From NCBI GenBank assembly GCA_963714125.1, contig OY970234.1, forward strand, positions 3,472,001-3,536,000: 64,000 nt of DNA. Reading direction: 5' to 3'. Shown here one piece after another: positions 1-8,164 of the stretch. The notes below the pieces were generated by a model, which was not told where the DNA came from, made no database searches, and worked only from the letters and a program-made list of their open reading frames with translations. Position 1 is the stretch's first letter, and the number at the start of each line of letters is the position of its first letter. The DNA is from CAWCAW01 sp963714125. GTDB lineage: Bacteria; Actinomycetota; Acidimicrobiia; Acidimicrobiales; UBA8190. A program made the translations under genes and the position numbers.

Positions 1-2
1 CG

Positions 3-833
3 GGCACCGGCTTCACCGACCAGGACGCCGTGGAGCAATACGCCAGCGTGGTGCCCGCCTCCAAGGTCATTCTCGGCATCCCCTACTACGGCTACAGCTG
101 GCCGACGTCTGGTCCCGCCTTGGGCGACCCCGCCACCGGCATGCCAACTCCCACGCCGGTCCCCTACTCCCAGGTGGCGTCATCGAACTGGCCCGTCTAC
201 TGGGACGCCACCTCGGATACGGCCTGGACCTCATACCAAGTAGGGACCCAGTGGTATCAGACGTTCTTCGACGACCCCACGTCGGTGGCGTTGAAGTCCG
301 AACTCGCCAGCAGTGCCCATCTGGCCGGCGTCGGCGTGTGGGCGCTCGGCATGGACGGGAACTCCTCGGCCATGCTCGACGCCGTGGTCGGCACCGGACA
401 CGTGGTCAAGGACTACAAGGCCGGTCCGGTGGCAAGCTCCACCACGGCGACCACCACTACGACCTCGACAACCTCCACCACCACGACAACGACAACGCCC
501 ACGACCACCACGACCACGGGCCCGACCTCTAGCTACTCAGGGACGTGGAACGCCGCTCCGGAGGTGCTCGAAGCGGTCCAGAACCCGCCCACCGGGGGCA
601 CGGCCGACGGCACCCTCGTCGGGTTCACGTCCAACAACCCCAGTGACGCGTGCCTGTCGGATTCTGGTGCCCCGGCGCTGTCGGTGACCGCACTCCCGGG
701 CACGCCGGCAGGGACGTACCTCGTCACCGCCACCACGCCGACCGACTGCGTGGCCGGATCATGGGAGTTCGTCGACACCTCGGGATCCTCGAGTTCTGAG
801 GTGACCGGGGACACGGGGTCGGGCGGGGGCTAG
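3..833 (+). CDS. Glycoside hydrolase family 18-like secreted protein, C-terminal part
   Basis: The reading frame is open to the left edge, so the 5' part, including any DxxDxDxE catalytic motif, lies outside the window. The visible start carries ILGIPYYGYSW and, about 95 residues later, GVGVWALGMDG. These match the last strands of the GH18 (chitinase-like) barrel, where the tryptophan lines the substrate site. A Thr/Ser/Pro-rich linker follows (roughly residues 140-175 of the visible part). After it comes a C-terminal domain of about 95 residues with two cysteines, probably a disulfide, and a Gly/Ser tail. The layout suggests an extracellular glycan hydrolase or a GH18-like spore/wall protein. 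I do not recognise the C-terminal domain. The substrate cannot be inferred. Confidence 0.75.
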   Translation, partial: GTGFTDQDAVEQYASVVPASKVILGIPYYGYSWPTSGPALGDPATGMPTPTPVPYSQVASSNWPVYWDATSDTAWTSYQVGTQWYQTFFDDPTSVALKSELASSAHLAGVGVWALGMDGNSSAMLDAVVGTGHVVKDYKAGPVASSTTATTTTTSTTSTTTTTTTPTTTTTTGPTSSYSGTWNAAPEVLEAVQNPPTGGTADGTLVGFTSNNPSDACLSDSGAPALSVTALPGTPAGTYLVTATTPTDCVAGSWEFVDTSGSSSSEVTGDTGSGGG

Positions 834-923
834 TCGATCACCGGCCGCCGCCGGGGCGACACCTGGTCGGCGTCGTCTCCCGGCGGCTCAAGGGCGCCCC
901 GGGACCGTGCCGATACATCGAAC

Positions 924-2750
924 GTGACGATCACCGGCACCGGGCTGTCGCGCCCCCACCTCGACAAGCTTCGAGCCGCCGTCGAGCGCCTCTGTGAGCC
1001 CGGGGTGATCACGGCCGTGGTCCAACCCATCGTGCGGCCGGCGGACATGGTCGTGGTGGGCTACGAGGCCCTCGCTCGTATGCCCCTGGAGCCGTACCAC
1101 CCTCCGGACTGGTGGCTCGATGTCGCCGCTGAGCTCGGTCTGCGTCACCAGCTCGAACGGGCCTGCCTCTGTGCCGCCGCCGCCCTGGGCCCACCACCTG
1201 ATGGTCGCGTCCTCTTCGTCAACGCCAGCCCGTCGACGATCGCCGATCCCATGGTTCTGGCTCTGCGTGACCAGCTTCCCGACCGCCTTGTCATCGAGCT
1301 CACCGAACAAGAAGCCGTGGAGGATTACGGCGACCTCAATCGCCGATTGGCCGGATGGATGGGAAGCGGTGTTCGGCTCGCTGTCGACGATGCCGGCGCT
1401 GGCTACTCGAGCTTGCGTCACGTCGTCGAGCTTTCACCGGATTACCTGAAGCTCGACCGGGCGCTCGTCAGCAACATCGACGAGGACCCCAATCGCCGCG
1501 CCTTGATGCGAGCGGTCGTCGCCTTCGCCCGAGAAGTCGGCACCAGCGTGATCGCCGAGGGCGTCGAGACCCGCAGCGAACTCGAGGTCTTGCGAGATGC
1601 CGAGGTGCACCTGGTACAGGGATATCTGTTAGCCCGCCCCGGCCCGCCCTGGCCCACGATCGACCGCCCCGGACCATCGGTGGCCGCGGGTTTTGAGCCG
1701 ACAGCCGACGATCACCACGACGACAGCATTGGTAGTGACGGTGCAGAGCCGGGGCGAGAACCAGAAGAGCGCCTGCGCGCCGCGATGGCGCAAACCACCA
1801 ATGTGCTGGTCGCTTGTGACATGGCCGTGGAGGAGGTGTTCCGCCAAGGACAGCTCATGGCCAGCTTGTACCTCGAGCGCGGCCGCGAGTTGCGCTGCGT
1901 GGCCCAGCGCGGGCTGTGGCAAGTGCTCGACGGGATGCCTGCAGCCGTGGGCATCACCGGACGAACCTGGGCCACGGGCAAGTCGATGATGGTCGACGAC
2001 GTCTCGATGCACCCGGACTACCGCGAAGCGATTCCGGGGGTGGTGTCGGAGCTGTGCGTCCCCATCGTCGTGAACAACGAGCCCATCGGTGCTCTCGACG
2101 TGGAATCGCTGTTCCCGCTCAGCGCCCCCACCATTGCCTGGACCGAGTCGGTGGCCCGCCTGCTCGGTGAGCGCCTCGGAATCATCGGGACCAACACGGG
2201 CAATACCCGGTGGCAACGCGCCGCCCAGGCGTCGGTGGCCATATCGGGTTTGGTGGCCAATCGCCGCCTGCCGGAGCAGGTCCTCCACCGGCTGCGCGAC
2301 GCGGCCGAGATGGACTCAGCATCCCTGGTCATCGACGGGCCCGACGGCCCCCGGTCGACCACGGCCGTGGGACCCCTGGCGAGCAACCTGCTGCGGCTGA
2401 CCGGCGATGAGCTGATGGCCCTGTCGAGCTTGGTGGGCGATATCCGCTCTTGCTACACCGCCGGCGATGCCTCGAGTGCGGGCTTCGTCGGCACCGAATC
2501 GCTGCGGGCCGCCGGAGCGCGCGCCGTCGTGGTCCTCCCCCTGTGGGCGCAGCGCAAGCGCCTCGGGACCGTTGTCCTCGCCCACTCTCGTCCCCTGCGC
2601 CTGACCGGTGACCGGGTCGAGCCGCTCGAGCTATTGGCCGACCATGTGGCGGCGGTGTTGGGATCCGTGTTGCCGGCTGACGCCAGCGCGTCGAGCCACG
2701 CGCTGCGAGGTATGGCGCCACAGGGCCTGTTGGCCCAGCCCGTAGCCTGA
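924..2750 (+). CDS. EAL-GAF-GAF cyclic-di-GMP phosphodiesterase
   Basis: Residues 30-245 form an EAL domain that would hydrolyse c-di-GMP to pGpG. The expected active-site set is present: YEALAR (E48), FVNAS (N100), IELTE (about 125), DDAGAG (D155, D156), YLKLD (K176), AEGVE (E212) and QGY (Q232), so it is probably active. Two GAF-type sensor domains follow, about residues 283-420 and 435-595. There is no GGDEF domain and no membrane segment, so it is a soluble, ligand-regulated phosphodiesterase. The order is unusual because GAF modules normally precede EAL. The start is a GTG, and no strong Shine-Dalgarno sequence precedes it. The gene stands alone, about 90 bases after the GH18-like gene. 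The GAF ligand is unknown. Confidence 0.85.
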   Translation: MTITGTGLSRPHLDKLRAAVERLCEPGVITAVVQPIVRPADMVVVGYEALARMPLEPYHPPDWWLDVAAELGLRHQLERACLCAAAALGPPPDGRVLFVNASPSTIADPMVLALRDQLPDRLVIELTEQEAVEDYGDLNRRLAGWMGSGVRLAVDDAGAGYSSLRHVVELSPDYLKLDRALVSNIDEDPNRRALMRAVVAFAREVGTSVIAEGVETRSELEVLRDAEVHLVQGYLLARPGPPWPTIDRPGPSVAAGFEPTADDHHDDSIGSDGAEPGREPEERLRAAMAQTTNVLVACDMAVEEVFRQGQLMASLYLERGRELRCVAQRGLWQVLDGMPAAVGITGRTWATGKSMMVDDVSMHPDYREAIPGVVSELCVPIVVNNEPIGALDVESLFPLSAPTIAWTESVARLLGERLGIIGTNTGNTRWQRAAQASVAISGLVANRRLPEQVLHRLRDAAEMDSASLVIDGPDGPRSTTAVGPLASNLLRLTGDELMALSSLVGDIRSCYTAGDASSAGFVGTESLRAAGARAVVVLPLWAQRKRLGTVVLAHSRPLRLTGDRVEPLELLADHVAAVLGSVLPADASASSHALRGMAPQGLLAQPVA

Positions 2751-2853
2751 ACACCGGCGGTTCGACGGGCGGACAACTGCGTGGACGGGCGGCCCGGCTC
2801 TCGCTCGGGCCATGATGGACGGACCTGGACGGACCTGGCGCGCAGGAGGCACC

Positions 2854-4143
2854 TTGACCATTCCCGAAACGGTTTCCGTGGACGACATCAACCTGTCCGA
2901 CCTGGAGTTCTGGGCGTCGCCGTGGGAGCAACGTGAAGCGGCCTTTCGGACGCTGCGGGCGCAACGTCCCATTGCCTTTTTCGAGGAGGACTATTCCGAT
3001 CTTGTCTCCGTGATCGAGGTTCCTGCGGGCCGGGGCTACTACGCCATTACCAAGCATGCCGATGTCACCGAAATGAGCCGTCACCCCGAGCTGTACTGCT
3101 CCGGTCAATCGGCGACCAACATCCCCGACATGCCCACCGAGTTCCTCGAGTTCTTCGGTTCCATGATCAACATGGACGACCCCCGCCATGCCCGGCTGCG
3201 CCGCATCGTGTCGGCCGGCTTCAACCCCCGCATGGTGCGCGCCGTAGAGGACAGCATCCAGCGCGTTGCCGAGTCCCTGGTCGATTCGGTAGCTGACAAA
3301 GCCGAGTTCGACTTCACACTGGACGTGGCGGCGCGCCTTCCTCTGAAAGTCATCTGCGACCTGATGGGCGTGCCCGAGAGCAGCTACGACAAGGTGTTCA
3401 ACGACTCCAACATCATCTTGTCGATGGGCGACCCCGAATACGTCCCCGAAGGCAGCGATCCCCTCATTGCACTCATGACCGCCGGCGGTGACCTGGCTCA
3501 GCTCATGGAGGAGCTGGCCGCCTACCGGACCTCGCACCCCGACGAGCACCGCGACGACCTGACCTCGGCCTTGATGCAAGCCAACGTGGACGGCGAGTCC
3601 CTCACCCACGCCGAGCTGGCCTCGTTCTTCATCTTGCTCCTGGTGGCCGGCAACGAGACCACTCGCAACGCCATCAGCCACGGGTTGCTGGCTCTGACCG
3701 AGCACCCCGATCAGCGTCAGGTGTGGTTGAACGACTTCGAGGCGGTGGCGCCCACGGCGGTGGACGAGATCGTGCGCTGGGCATCGCCGGTGATCTTCAT
3801 GCGCCGCACGGTTACCGAGCCGACAACACTTTCGGGCCATGATTTCGACACCGGCGACAAGCTGATCATGTACTACAGCTCCGCCAATCGCGACGAAGAC
3901 GTGTTCGACAACCCGTACTCATTCGACGTACGGCGCTCCCCCAACCCGCACATCGGCTTCGGGGCGGCCGGCCCACATTTCTGCCTGGGCGCGCACCTGG
4001 CGCGGCGCGAGATCACCGTGGTGTTCCGGGAGCTGCTGAAGCGGTTCCCCGACATTCACGCCACGGCTGAACCGGATCGCTTGCGTTCGAATTTCATCAA
4101 CGGCATCAAGCACCTGCCCTGCGCGCTGGGGAGGGCAGGCTGA
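2854..4143 (+). CDS. Cytochrome P450 (CYP125/142-like, possibly steroid or lipid hydroxylase)
   Basis: This is a soluble bacterial P450 of 429 residues from the chosen start. The I-helix AGNETTRN, the K-helix ExxR (DEIVRW) and the heme loop FGAAGPHFCLG with its thiolate cysteine near residue 377 are all present. The N-terminal region (DLEFWASP, PIAFFEE) resembles actinobacterial CYP125/CYP142-type cholesterol side-chain hydroxylases; this subfamily call is an inference. I chose TTG at 2854 because AGGAGG sits four bases upstream at 2844-2849. An ATG at 2812 would add 14 unconvincing residues. The stop overlaps the start of a second P450 gene, so the two are probably co-translated. No ferredoxin or reductase gene is adjacent. 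Confidence 0.85.
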   Translation: MTIPETVSVDDINLSDLEFWASPWEQREAAFRTLRAQRPIAFFEEDYSDLVSVIEVPAGRGYYAITKHADVTEMSRHPELYCSGQSATNIPDMPTEFLEFFGSMINMDDPRHARLRRIVSAGFNPRMVRAVEDSIQRVAESLVDSVADKAEFDFTLDVAARLPLKVICDLMGVPESSYDKVFNDSNIILSMGDPEYVPEGSDPLIALMTAGGDLAQLMEELAAYRTSHPDEHRDDLTSALMQANVDGESLTHAELASFFILLLVAGNETTRNAISHGLLALTEHPDQRQVWLNDFEAVAPTAVDEIVRWASPVIFMRRTVTEPTTLSGHDFDTGDKLIMYYSSANRDEDVFDNPYSFDVRRSPNPHIGFGAAGPHFCLGAHLARREITVVFRELLKRFPDIHATAEPDRLRSNFINGIKHLPCALGRAG

Positions 4144-5360
4144 CGCCCAGCGTCCCCGCCGAGCTCTATAACCCGCTCGACCCCGGGCTCTGGCGCGACC
4201 CGTATCCCGTCTACGCCCGGCTGCGTGATGAATCCCCCGTTCACTACGTGGAGCGACGGGGATTCTGGGTACTTTCTCGCTTTGCCGAGGTCTTCGCCGC
4301 CGCCACCGATACCGACACGTTCTCTTCGGCCCAAGGACTGACTTTTGAGGACGACGAGATCACCAAACTGGGCCTGGCCCCCACGCTGGTGATGATGGAC
4401 CGTCCCCGGCACACCGACTTTCGGCGCCTCGTGAATCGCATGTTCACACCCCGAGCCGTGGCCGAGCGCGAACAGCGCGTGCGGGCCTTCACCCGAGCGG
4501 CGGTCCACAACATGGCCGAAAGAGGCGAAGCCGACATCGTGGCCGGGCTCGCCACCCCGCTGCCGTCGTTGGTGGTGGCGGACTACCTGGGCGTGCCCGA
4601 GGCCGACCGCACCGCCTTCGGCCAGTGGAGCAGTGCCATCGTGCAGGCCAACGCGACGGGGAGCGTGCTGGCCGCGCACGACGCCGTCGCCGATCTCTAC
4701 CGCTACTTCACCGAGCTCACTGCCTGGCGGCGCACCCACTCCGGCGACGACATGATCTCGGTGCTCCTCGACTCCGTCGTCGATGGAAAGGCGGTGACCG
4801 ACGAGGAGATCCTCGGCTTCTGCTTCGTGATGATCGCAGGCGGCAACGACACGGCGTCGGGCCTCATCAGTGGGCTCGCCGCCGCCCTTACGGAGTATCC
4901 CGACCAACGCCGGCGCGTGCTGGCCGACCCCGGCCTGGTGACGAGCGCCGTGGAAGAGTTGCTGCGATTTATTACGCCGGTGCAGGGCTTGTCTCGGACC
5001 ACCACCAAAGATGTGGAGGTGGCCGGAGTGGCCATACCGGCCGGACGCAAGGTGCACCTGTTGTTCGCCTCGGCCAACCGTGACTCGGCCGAATTTGGCC
5101 TCGATGCGGGCCGGCTGGATGTAGGCCGGCGCATCCCCCGAGCGCTGCATTTCAGCTCGGGGCCCCATCACTGCCTGGGGGCGGCCGCGGCCCGACTCCA
5201 AGGGAGAGTGGTCGTCGAGGAGTTACTGGCGATCATGCCCGAGTTCGTGGCCGATACTGCTGTCGGTCGCTATGCCCCAGGTCCTTTCACCCGGCGATTC
5301 GAGTACCTGCCGGTGCGCTCCGTCGCCGGACGGCAACCCTTGGAGGTACCTCCCCAGTGA
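4140..5360 (+). CDS. Cytochrome P450, apparently with a CTG start codon
   Basis: This is a second soluble P450 of 406 residues, with I-helix AGGNDTAS, K-helix ExxR (EELLRF) and heme loop FSSGPHHCLG (cysteine near residue 345). Normal P450 sequence (ELYNPLDPGLWRDPYPVYARLR) extends upstream of the first GTG at 4248, back to the previous gene's stop. No ATG, GTG or TTG lies in this extension. A CTG at 4140 overlaps the upstream TGA and has GGGAGG five bases before it (4129-4134), so I infer CTG initiation coupled to the first P450. Starting at 4248 would delete the first 36 residues of the fold. The substrate is unknown; pairing with a CYP125-like enzyme suggests a shared lipid or steroid substrate. 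Confidence 0.85.
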   Translation: MTPSVPAELYNPLDPGLWRDPYPVYARLRDESPVHYVERRGFWVLSRFAEVFAAATDTDTFSSAQGLTFEDDEITKLGLAPTLVMMDRPRHTDFRRLVNRMFTPRAVAEREQRVRAFTRAAVHNMAERGEADIVAGLATPLPSLVVADYLGVPEADRTAFGQWSSAIVQANATGSVLAAHDAVADLYRYFTELTAWRRTHSGDDMISVLLDSVVDGKAVTDEEILGFCFVMIAGGNDTASGLISGLAAALTEYPDQRRRVLADPGLVTSAVEELLRFITPVQGLSRTTTKDVEVAGVAIPAGRKVHLLFASANRDSAEFGLDAGRLDVGRRIPRALHFSSGPHHCLGAAAARLQGRVVVEELLAIMPEFVADTAVGRYAPGPFTRRFEYLPVRSVAGRQPLEVPPQ

Positions 5361-5394
5361 GTCACCGGTGGGCTGAAGGATTACGCTCCACGTG

Positions 5395-5904
5395 ATGAGC
5401 GACGAGCCGAATGCGCAGATGGGCCATGGCGTCAACCAACGGGGCCTGATCAGAATGTCCTCCGAAGAAGTCGACGCTTTCTTAACGGAGCGACGAGCCA
5501 TGTCGTTATGTTCGATCAATCACGATGGCTCGATTCACGCCGTGGCCATGTGGTACGGGTTCCTGGAAGGCGCCATCGCCTTCGAGACAAAAGCCAAGTC
5601 GCAAAAGGCCCAGAACCTCCGCCGTGATCCGCGCATGACGTGCATGGTCGAGGCCGGGGATTACTACGAGGAGTTGCGCGGTGTCGAGCTGGTGGGCACC
5701 GCCGAGATAGTGGATGACCCCGACCGCATGTGGACCCTTGGCGTGGACCTCTTCGGGCGCTATTACGGGGGATACACCGAAGAGCTGCGGCCCTTCGTCG
5801 AGACAATGTTGCACAAGCGCGTCGTTATCAAGCTGAACGTCGACCGAGTCGTCTCCTGGGATCATCGCAAGCTGGGCCTGCCCCCCACTCGCCCCGCCAG
5901 CTGA
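5395..5904 (+). CDS. PPOX-class flavin/F420-dependent protein
   Basis: The 169-residue product fits the split-barrel pyridoxamine-5'-phosphate-oxidase-like family: FLTERRAMSLCSINHDGSIHA, then AMWYGFLEGAIAFET and a VELVGTAEIVDD strand. In actinobacteria this family includes many F420- or FMN-dependent reductases and heme- or biliverdin-binding proteins. The cofactor cannot be settled by eye. ATG at 5395 is preferred over the overlapping GTG at 5392. A TACGCT -10-like box at 5382-5387 lies seven bases before the ATG, which would give a leaderless transcript. A hairpin with 6-bp arms (5907-5924), without a T tract, follows the stop and may end the P450-PPOX transcription unit. Confidence 0.75.
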   Translation: MSDEPNAQMGHGVNQRGLIRMSSEEVDAFLTERRAMSLCSINHDGSIHAVAMWYGFLEGAIAFETKAKSQKAQNLRRDPRMTCMVEAGDYYEELRGVELVGTAEIVDDPDRMWTLGVDLFGRYYGGYTEELRPFVETMLHKRVVIKLNVDRVVSWDHRKLGLPPTRPAS

Positions 5905-5963
5905 CTGTCGCCGCCCGTGGCGACGTGGGCGCCAAAGCCGCCGGAGCCGTCGCGCCGTGCGTG

Positions 5964-6020
5964 TACGCTCTCACGATGAGGTGGTCGGCGCGAGTGTCCT
6001 CGGCGAGTTCGCATGAGTGA
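5964..6020 (+). promoter_or_regulatory. Possible leaderless promoter and 14-codon uORF overlapping the guaA start
   Basis: TACGCT at 5964-5969 fits the actinobacterial -10 pattern TAnnnT and lies six bases before an ATG at 5976. That ATG opens a 14-codon frame (MRWSARVSSASSHE) whose stop at 6018-6020 overlaps the guaA ATG at 6013. guaA has no convincing Shine-Dalgarno sequence of its own, so coupling to this short frame is possible. No clear -35 box was found. This is inference from spacing only. Confidence 0.3.
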
Positions 6021-7635
6021 CCTGCTGACCCGGGCCGAGGCCGGAGCCGGGTCCGCTCGAGCCGACGAACGAACGCCGCTGGTCCTAGTGGTGGACTATG
6101 GAGCCCAGTACGCGCAGCTGATTGCCCGCCGCGTGCGAGAGGCCCACGTCTACAGCGAGATCGTCTCCCACACCCTGTCGGTCAAGGCGATCTTGGCCAA
6201 GGAGCCGGCCGCCATCATCCTCTCGGGTGGCCCTTCGAGCGTGTACGACAACGGCGCTCCGAAGACCGATCCGGCCTTGTTCGAAGCCGGTGTCCCCATC
6301 CTAGGCATCTGTTACGGATTCCAAGCCATGGCGCTGGCCATGGGCGGATCGGTCGAGCGCACGGGGGTAGCCGAGTTCGGTCGAACCGAAGCAAAGGTCT
6401 TGCCCGACTCCGCCATCGTCGGGGACGACCCCCCCGATCAGATCGTGTGGATGTCGCATCGCGACTCGGTCGTCGCCGCGCCCCCTGGTTTTCGCGTGAC
6501 GGCGGAGACGCCAGGAGCGACAATCGCCGCCTTTGAGAACGGCGCCGCCAAGCTGTACGGCGTCCAGTGGCATCCCGAGGTGAAACACACGCCGGCCGGG
6601 CAGCAGTTGCTGGAACGCTTCCTCCATGAGGTGGCGGAGATTCCGCCCTCGTGGACAACGGCGAACATCATCGAGGAGTCCGTCAAGGCCATTGCCGACA
6701 CCGTGGGGAAACGTCACGTGTTGTGCGCGTTGTCGGGCGGGGTCGACTCCTCGGTGGCGGCCGCACTCGTATATCGGGCTGTCGGTGACAACCTGACCTG
6801 TGTCTTCGTCGACCATGGCTTTCTCCGCCAAGGCGAACGCGAGCAGGTCGCGCACGACCTCGGCGCCATCGGGATCACCAAGCTCGAGATCGTGCCGGCC
6901 GAGGCTCGATTCCTCGCCGCCCTCGATCGTCTTGATGATCCCGAGGAGCCCGAAGCCAAGCGCAAGGCCATCGGAACCGAGTTCATCCGGGTCTTCGAAG
7001 AGGCCGCCGCCAAGGTCATCAAGGACGAGGGCCACGACGACGACATCGAATTCCTGGTGCAGGGGACCCTCTATCCCGACGTGGTCGAGTCCGGGGGCGG
7101 TGAAGGCGCGGCCGTCATCAAGAGCCATCACAACGTGGGCGGACTCCCCGATGACCTCGAGTTCAAGCTGATCGAGCCGCTACGCAGACTCTTTAAGGAT
7201 GAAGTACGGGCTGTTGGCCTCGAACTGGGACTGCCCGAATCGCTGGTGTGGCGCCAGCCATTCCCCGGTCCAGGACTGGCCATCCGCATCATCGGTCGCG
7301 TTACCGAGGAGAACCTGGACACGCTGCGCCAAGCCGATGCGATCGTACGCGAAGAACTCACGGCTGCCGGTCTGGACCGCGTCATCTGGCAATGTCCGGT
7401 CATCCTTCTGGCCAACGTGCAGTCGGTTGGTGTCCAGGGCGACGAACGCACGTATCGGCATCCGATTGTGCTTCGTCCGGTGTCCAGCGACGACGCCATG
7501 ACGGCAGAGTGGGTCCCGCTGTCACAGGAAGTACTGACCCGCATCTCCAACCGCATCACCAACGAGGTCGAACAGGTCAACCGTGTGGTGCTGGACGTCA
7601 CCAGCAAACCCCCCGGCAGCATCGAGTGGGAGTGA
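6013..7635 (+). CDS. guaA: GMP synthase (glutamine-hydrolysing)
   Basis: This enzyme converts XMP to GMP using glutamine and ATP, the last step of guanine nucleotide synthesis. The 540-residue protein is full length. It has a class I glutamine amidotransferase domain with nucleophile C100 (GICYGFQAMA) and H187/E189 in QWHPEV. An ATP-pyrophosphatase domain with the PP-loop LSGGVDSS (241-247) follows, then the C-terminal dimerisation domain ending in TSKPPGSIEWE. A variable tail of about 20 residues precedes the amidotransferase domain. It is not in an obvious operon; the next genes converge on it from the minus strand. The identification is secure. Confidence 0.97.
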   Translation: MSDLLTRAEAGAGSARADERTPLVLVVDYGAQYAQLIARRVREAHVYSEIVSHTLSVKAILAKEPAAIILSGGPSSVYDNGAPKTDPALFEAGVPILGICYGFQAMALAMGGSVERTGVAEFGRTEAKVLPDSAIVGDDPPDQIVWMSHRDSVVAAPPGFRVTAETPGATIAAFENGAAKLYGVQWHPEVKHTPAGQQLLERFLHEVAEIPPSWTTANIIEESVKAIADTVGKRHVLCALSGGVDSSVAAALVYRAVGDNLTCVFVDHGFLRQGEREQVAHDLGAIGITKLEIVPAEARFLAALDRLDDPEEPEAKRKAIGTEFIRVFEEAAAKVIKDEGHDDDIEFLVQGTLYPDVVESGGGEGAAVIKSHHNVGGLPDDLEFKLIEPLRRLFKDEVRAVGLELGLPESLVWRQPFPGPGLAIRIIGRVTEENLDTLRQADAIVREELTAAGLDRVIWQCPVILLANVQSVGVQGDERTYRHPIVLRPVSSDDAMTAEWVPLSQEVLTRISNRITNEVEQVNRVVLDVTSKPPGSIEWE

Positions 7636-7656
7636 CTGTCGGTATCTGAGCCTGGC

Positions 7657-7854
7657 TTAAGGACAGACCAGCCGACCTTCAATCAACTCGAAGATTTCCG
7701 CCATTCGTGCCGCGTCAACCGCCAGGCCGGCGCGCGCCAGGGCTCGTTCAGCGCCGGCACACACTTCGCATACCTCAAATGCTTCTCGTTTAGTGAGCAG
7801 CACAGTGCGAGCGAACTTCACAATATTTGTCGGATTCTGGCTGACAATGCTCAT
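7657..7854 (-). CDS. Small hypothetical protein with CxxC motif
   Basis: This 65-residue protein is not recognised. It has a CEVC pair near residues 28-31, a predicted helical C-terminal half and a terminal CP. The CxxC could bind a metal or be redox active, but nothing proves it. Its ATG overlaps the stop of the preceding minus-strand frame by ATGA, which argues that both small genes are real and co-translated. It ends 21 bases from the convergent guaA stop. No paralog is visible in the window. Confidence 0.5.
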   Translation of the reverse strand: MSIVSQNPTNIVKFARTVLLTKREAFEVCEVCAGAERALARAGLAVDAARMAEIFELIEGRLVCP

Positions 7855-8084
7855 TGTGCTCGATGTGATTGCTGAGATGGGCGCCTCGTCCGTCGGACTG
7901 ACAAGAGCAGCGCGGCTGCGATGGCCCCAGCCGTGACGATGATGGCACTCAACCCATCAGCGCCACCGACGATATCCGACACGCGTCCGTCGATCACAAG
8001 CACAACGCCTTTGCAGGTCCACCAAAGCGTCAACGGATTCGCCGAGGGAGTGCATGACAGGTTCCAGGGGTAAATGAAACACAC
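7851..8084 (-). CDS. Small single-pass membrane protein, hypothetical
   Basis: The frame encodes up to 77 residues. A hydrophobic stretch (AIIVTAGAIAAALLLSV) followed by RRTRRP would make one membrane helix with a basic cytoplasmic tail. The N-terminus is uncertain: the first 27 residues look unlike a protein start, and GTG codons around residues 28-36 may be used instead. It is coupled by an ATGA overlap to the CxxC protein downstream. It lies after ssb, separated from it by a strong hairpin, so its transcription may depend on read-through or on its own promoter. The function is unknown. Confidence 0.4.
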   Translation of the reverse strand: MCFIYPWNLSCTPSANPLTLWWTCKGVVLVIDGRVSDIVGGADGLSAIIVTAGAIAAALLLSVRRTRRPSQQSHRAQ

Positions 8085-8115
8085 GGCTTAACTCCTTGCG
8101 AAGACTCATGACCAA

Positions 8116-8158
8116 CGGCCTGGGCCCGAACGTCGTAATAGTCGTTGGGCCCAGGCCG
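8116..8158 (-). terminator. Strong hairpin after ssb (terminator or attenuating stem)
   Basis: A perfect 12-bp inverted repeat, CGGCCTGGGCCC at 8116-8127 and its complement at 8147-8158, encloses a 19-base loop. It starts just six bases after the ssb stop on the minus strand. There is no good T tract on that strand, so it may slow or partly end transcription rather than act as a textbook intrinsic terminator. Confidence 0.6.
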
Positions 8159-8164
8159 GGTCGA

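Noticed and set aside
2329..3840. A 503-codon minus-strand frame across the EAL and P450 genes
   Set aside because: It is antisense to two well-supported genes and has no recognisable domain.
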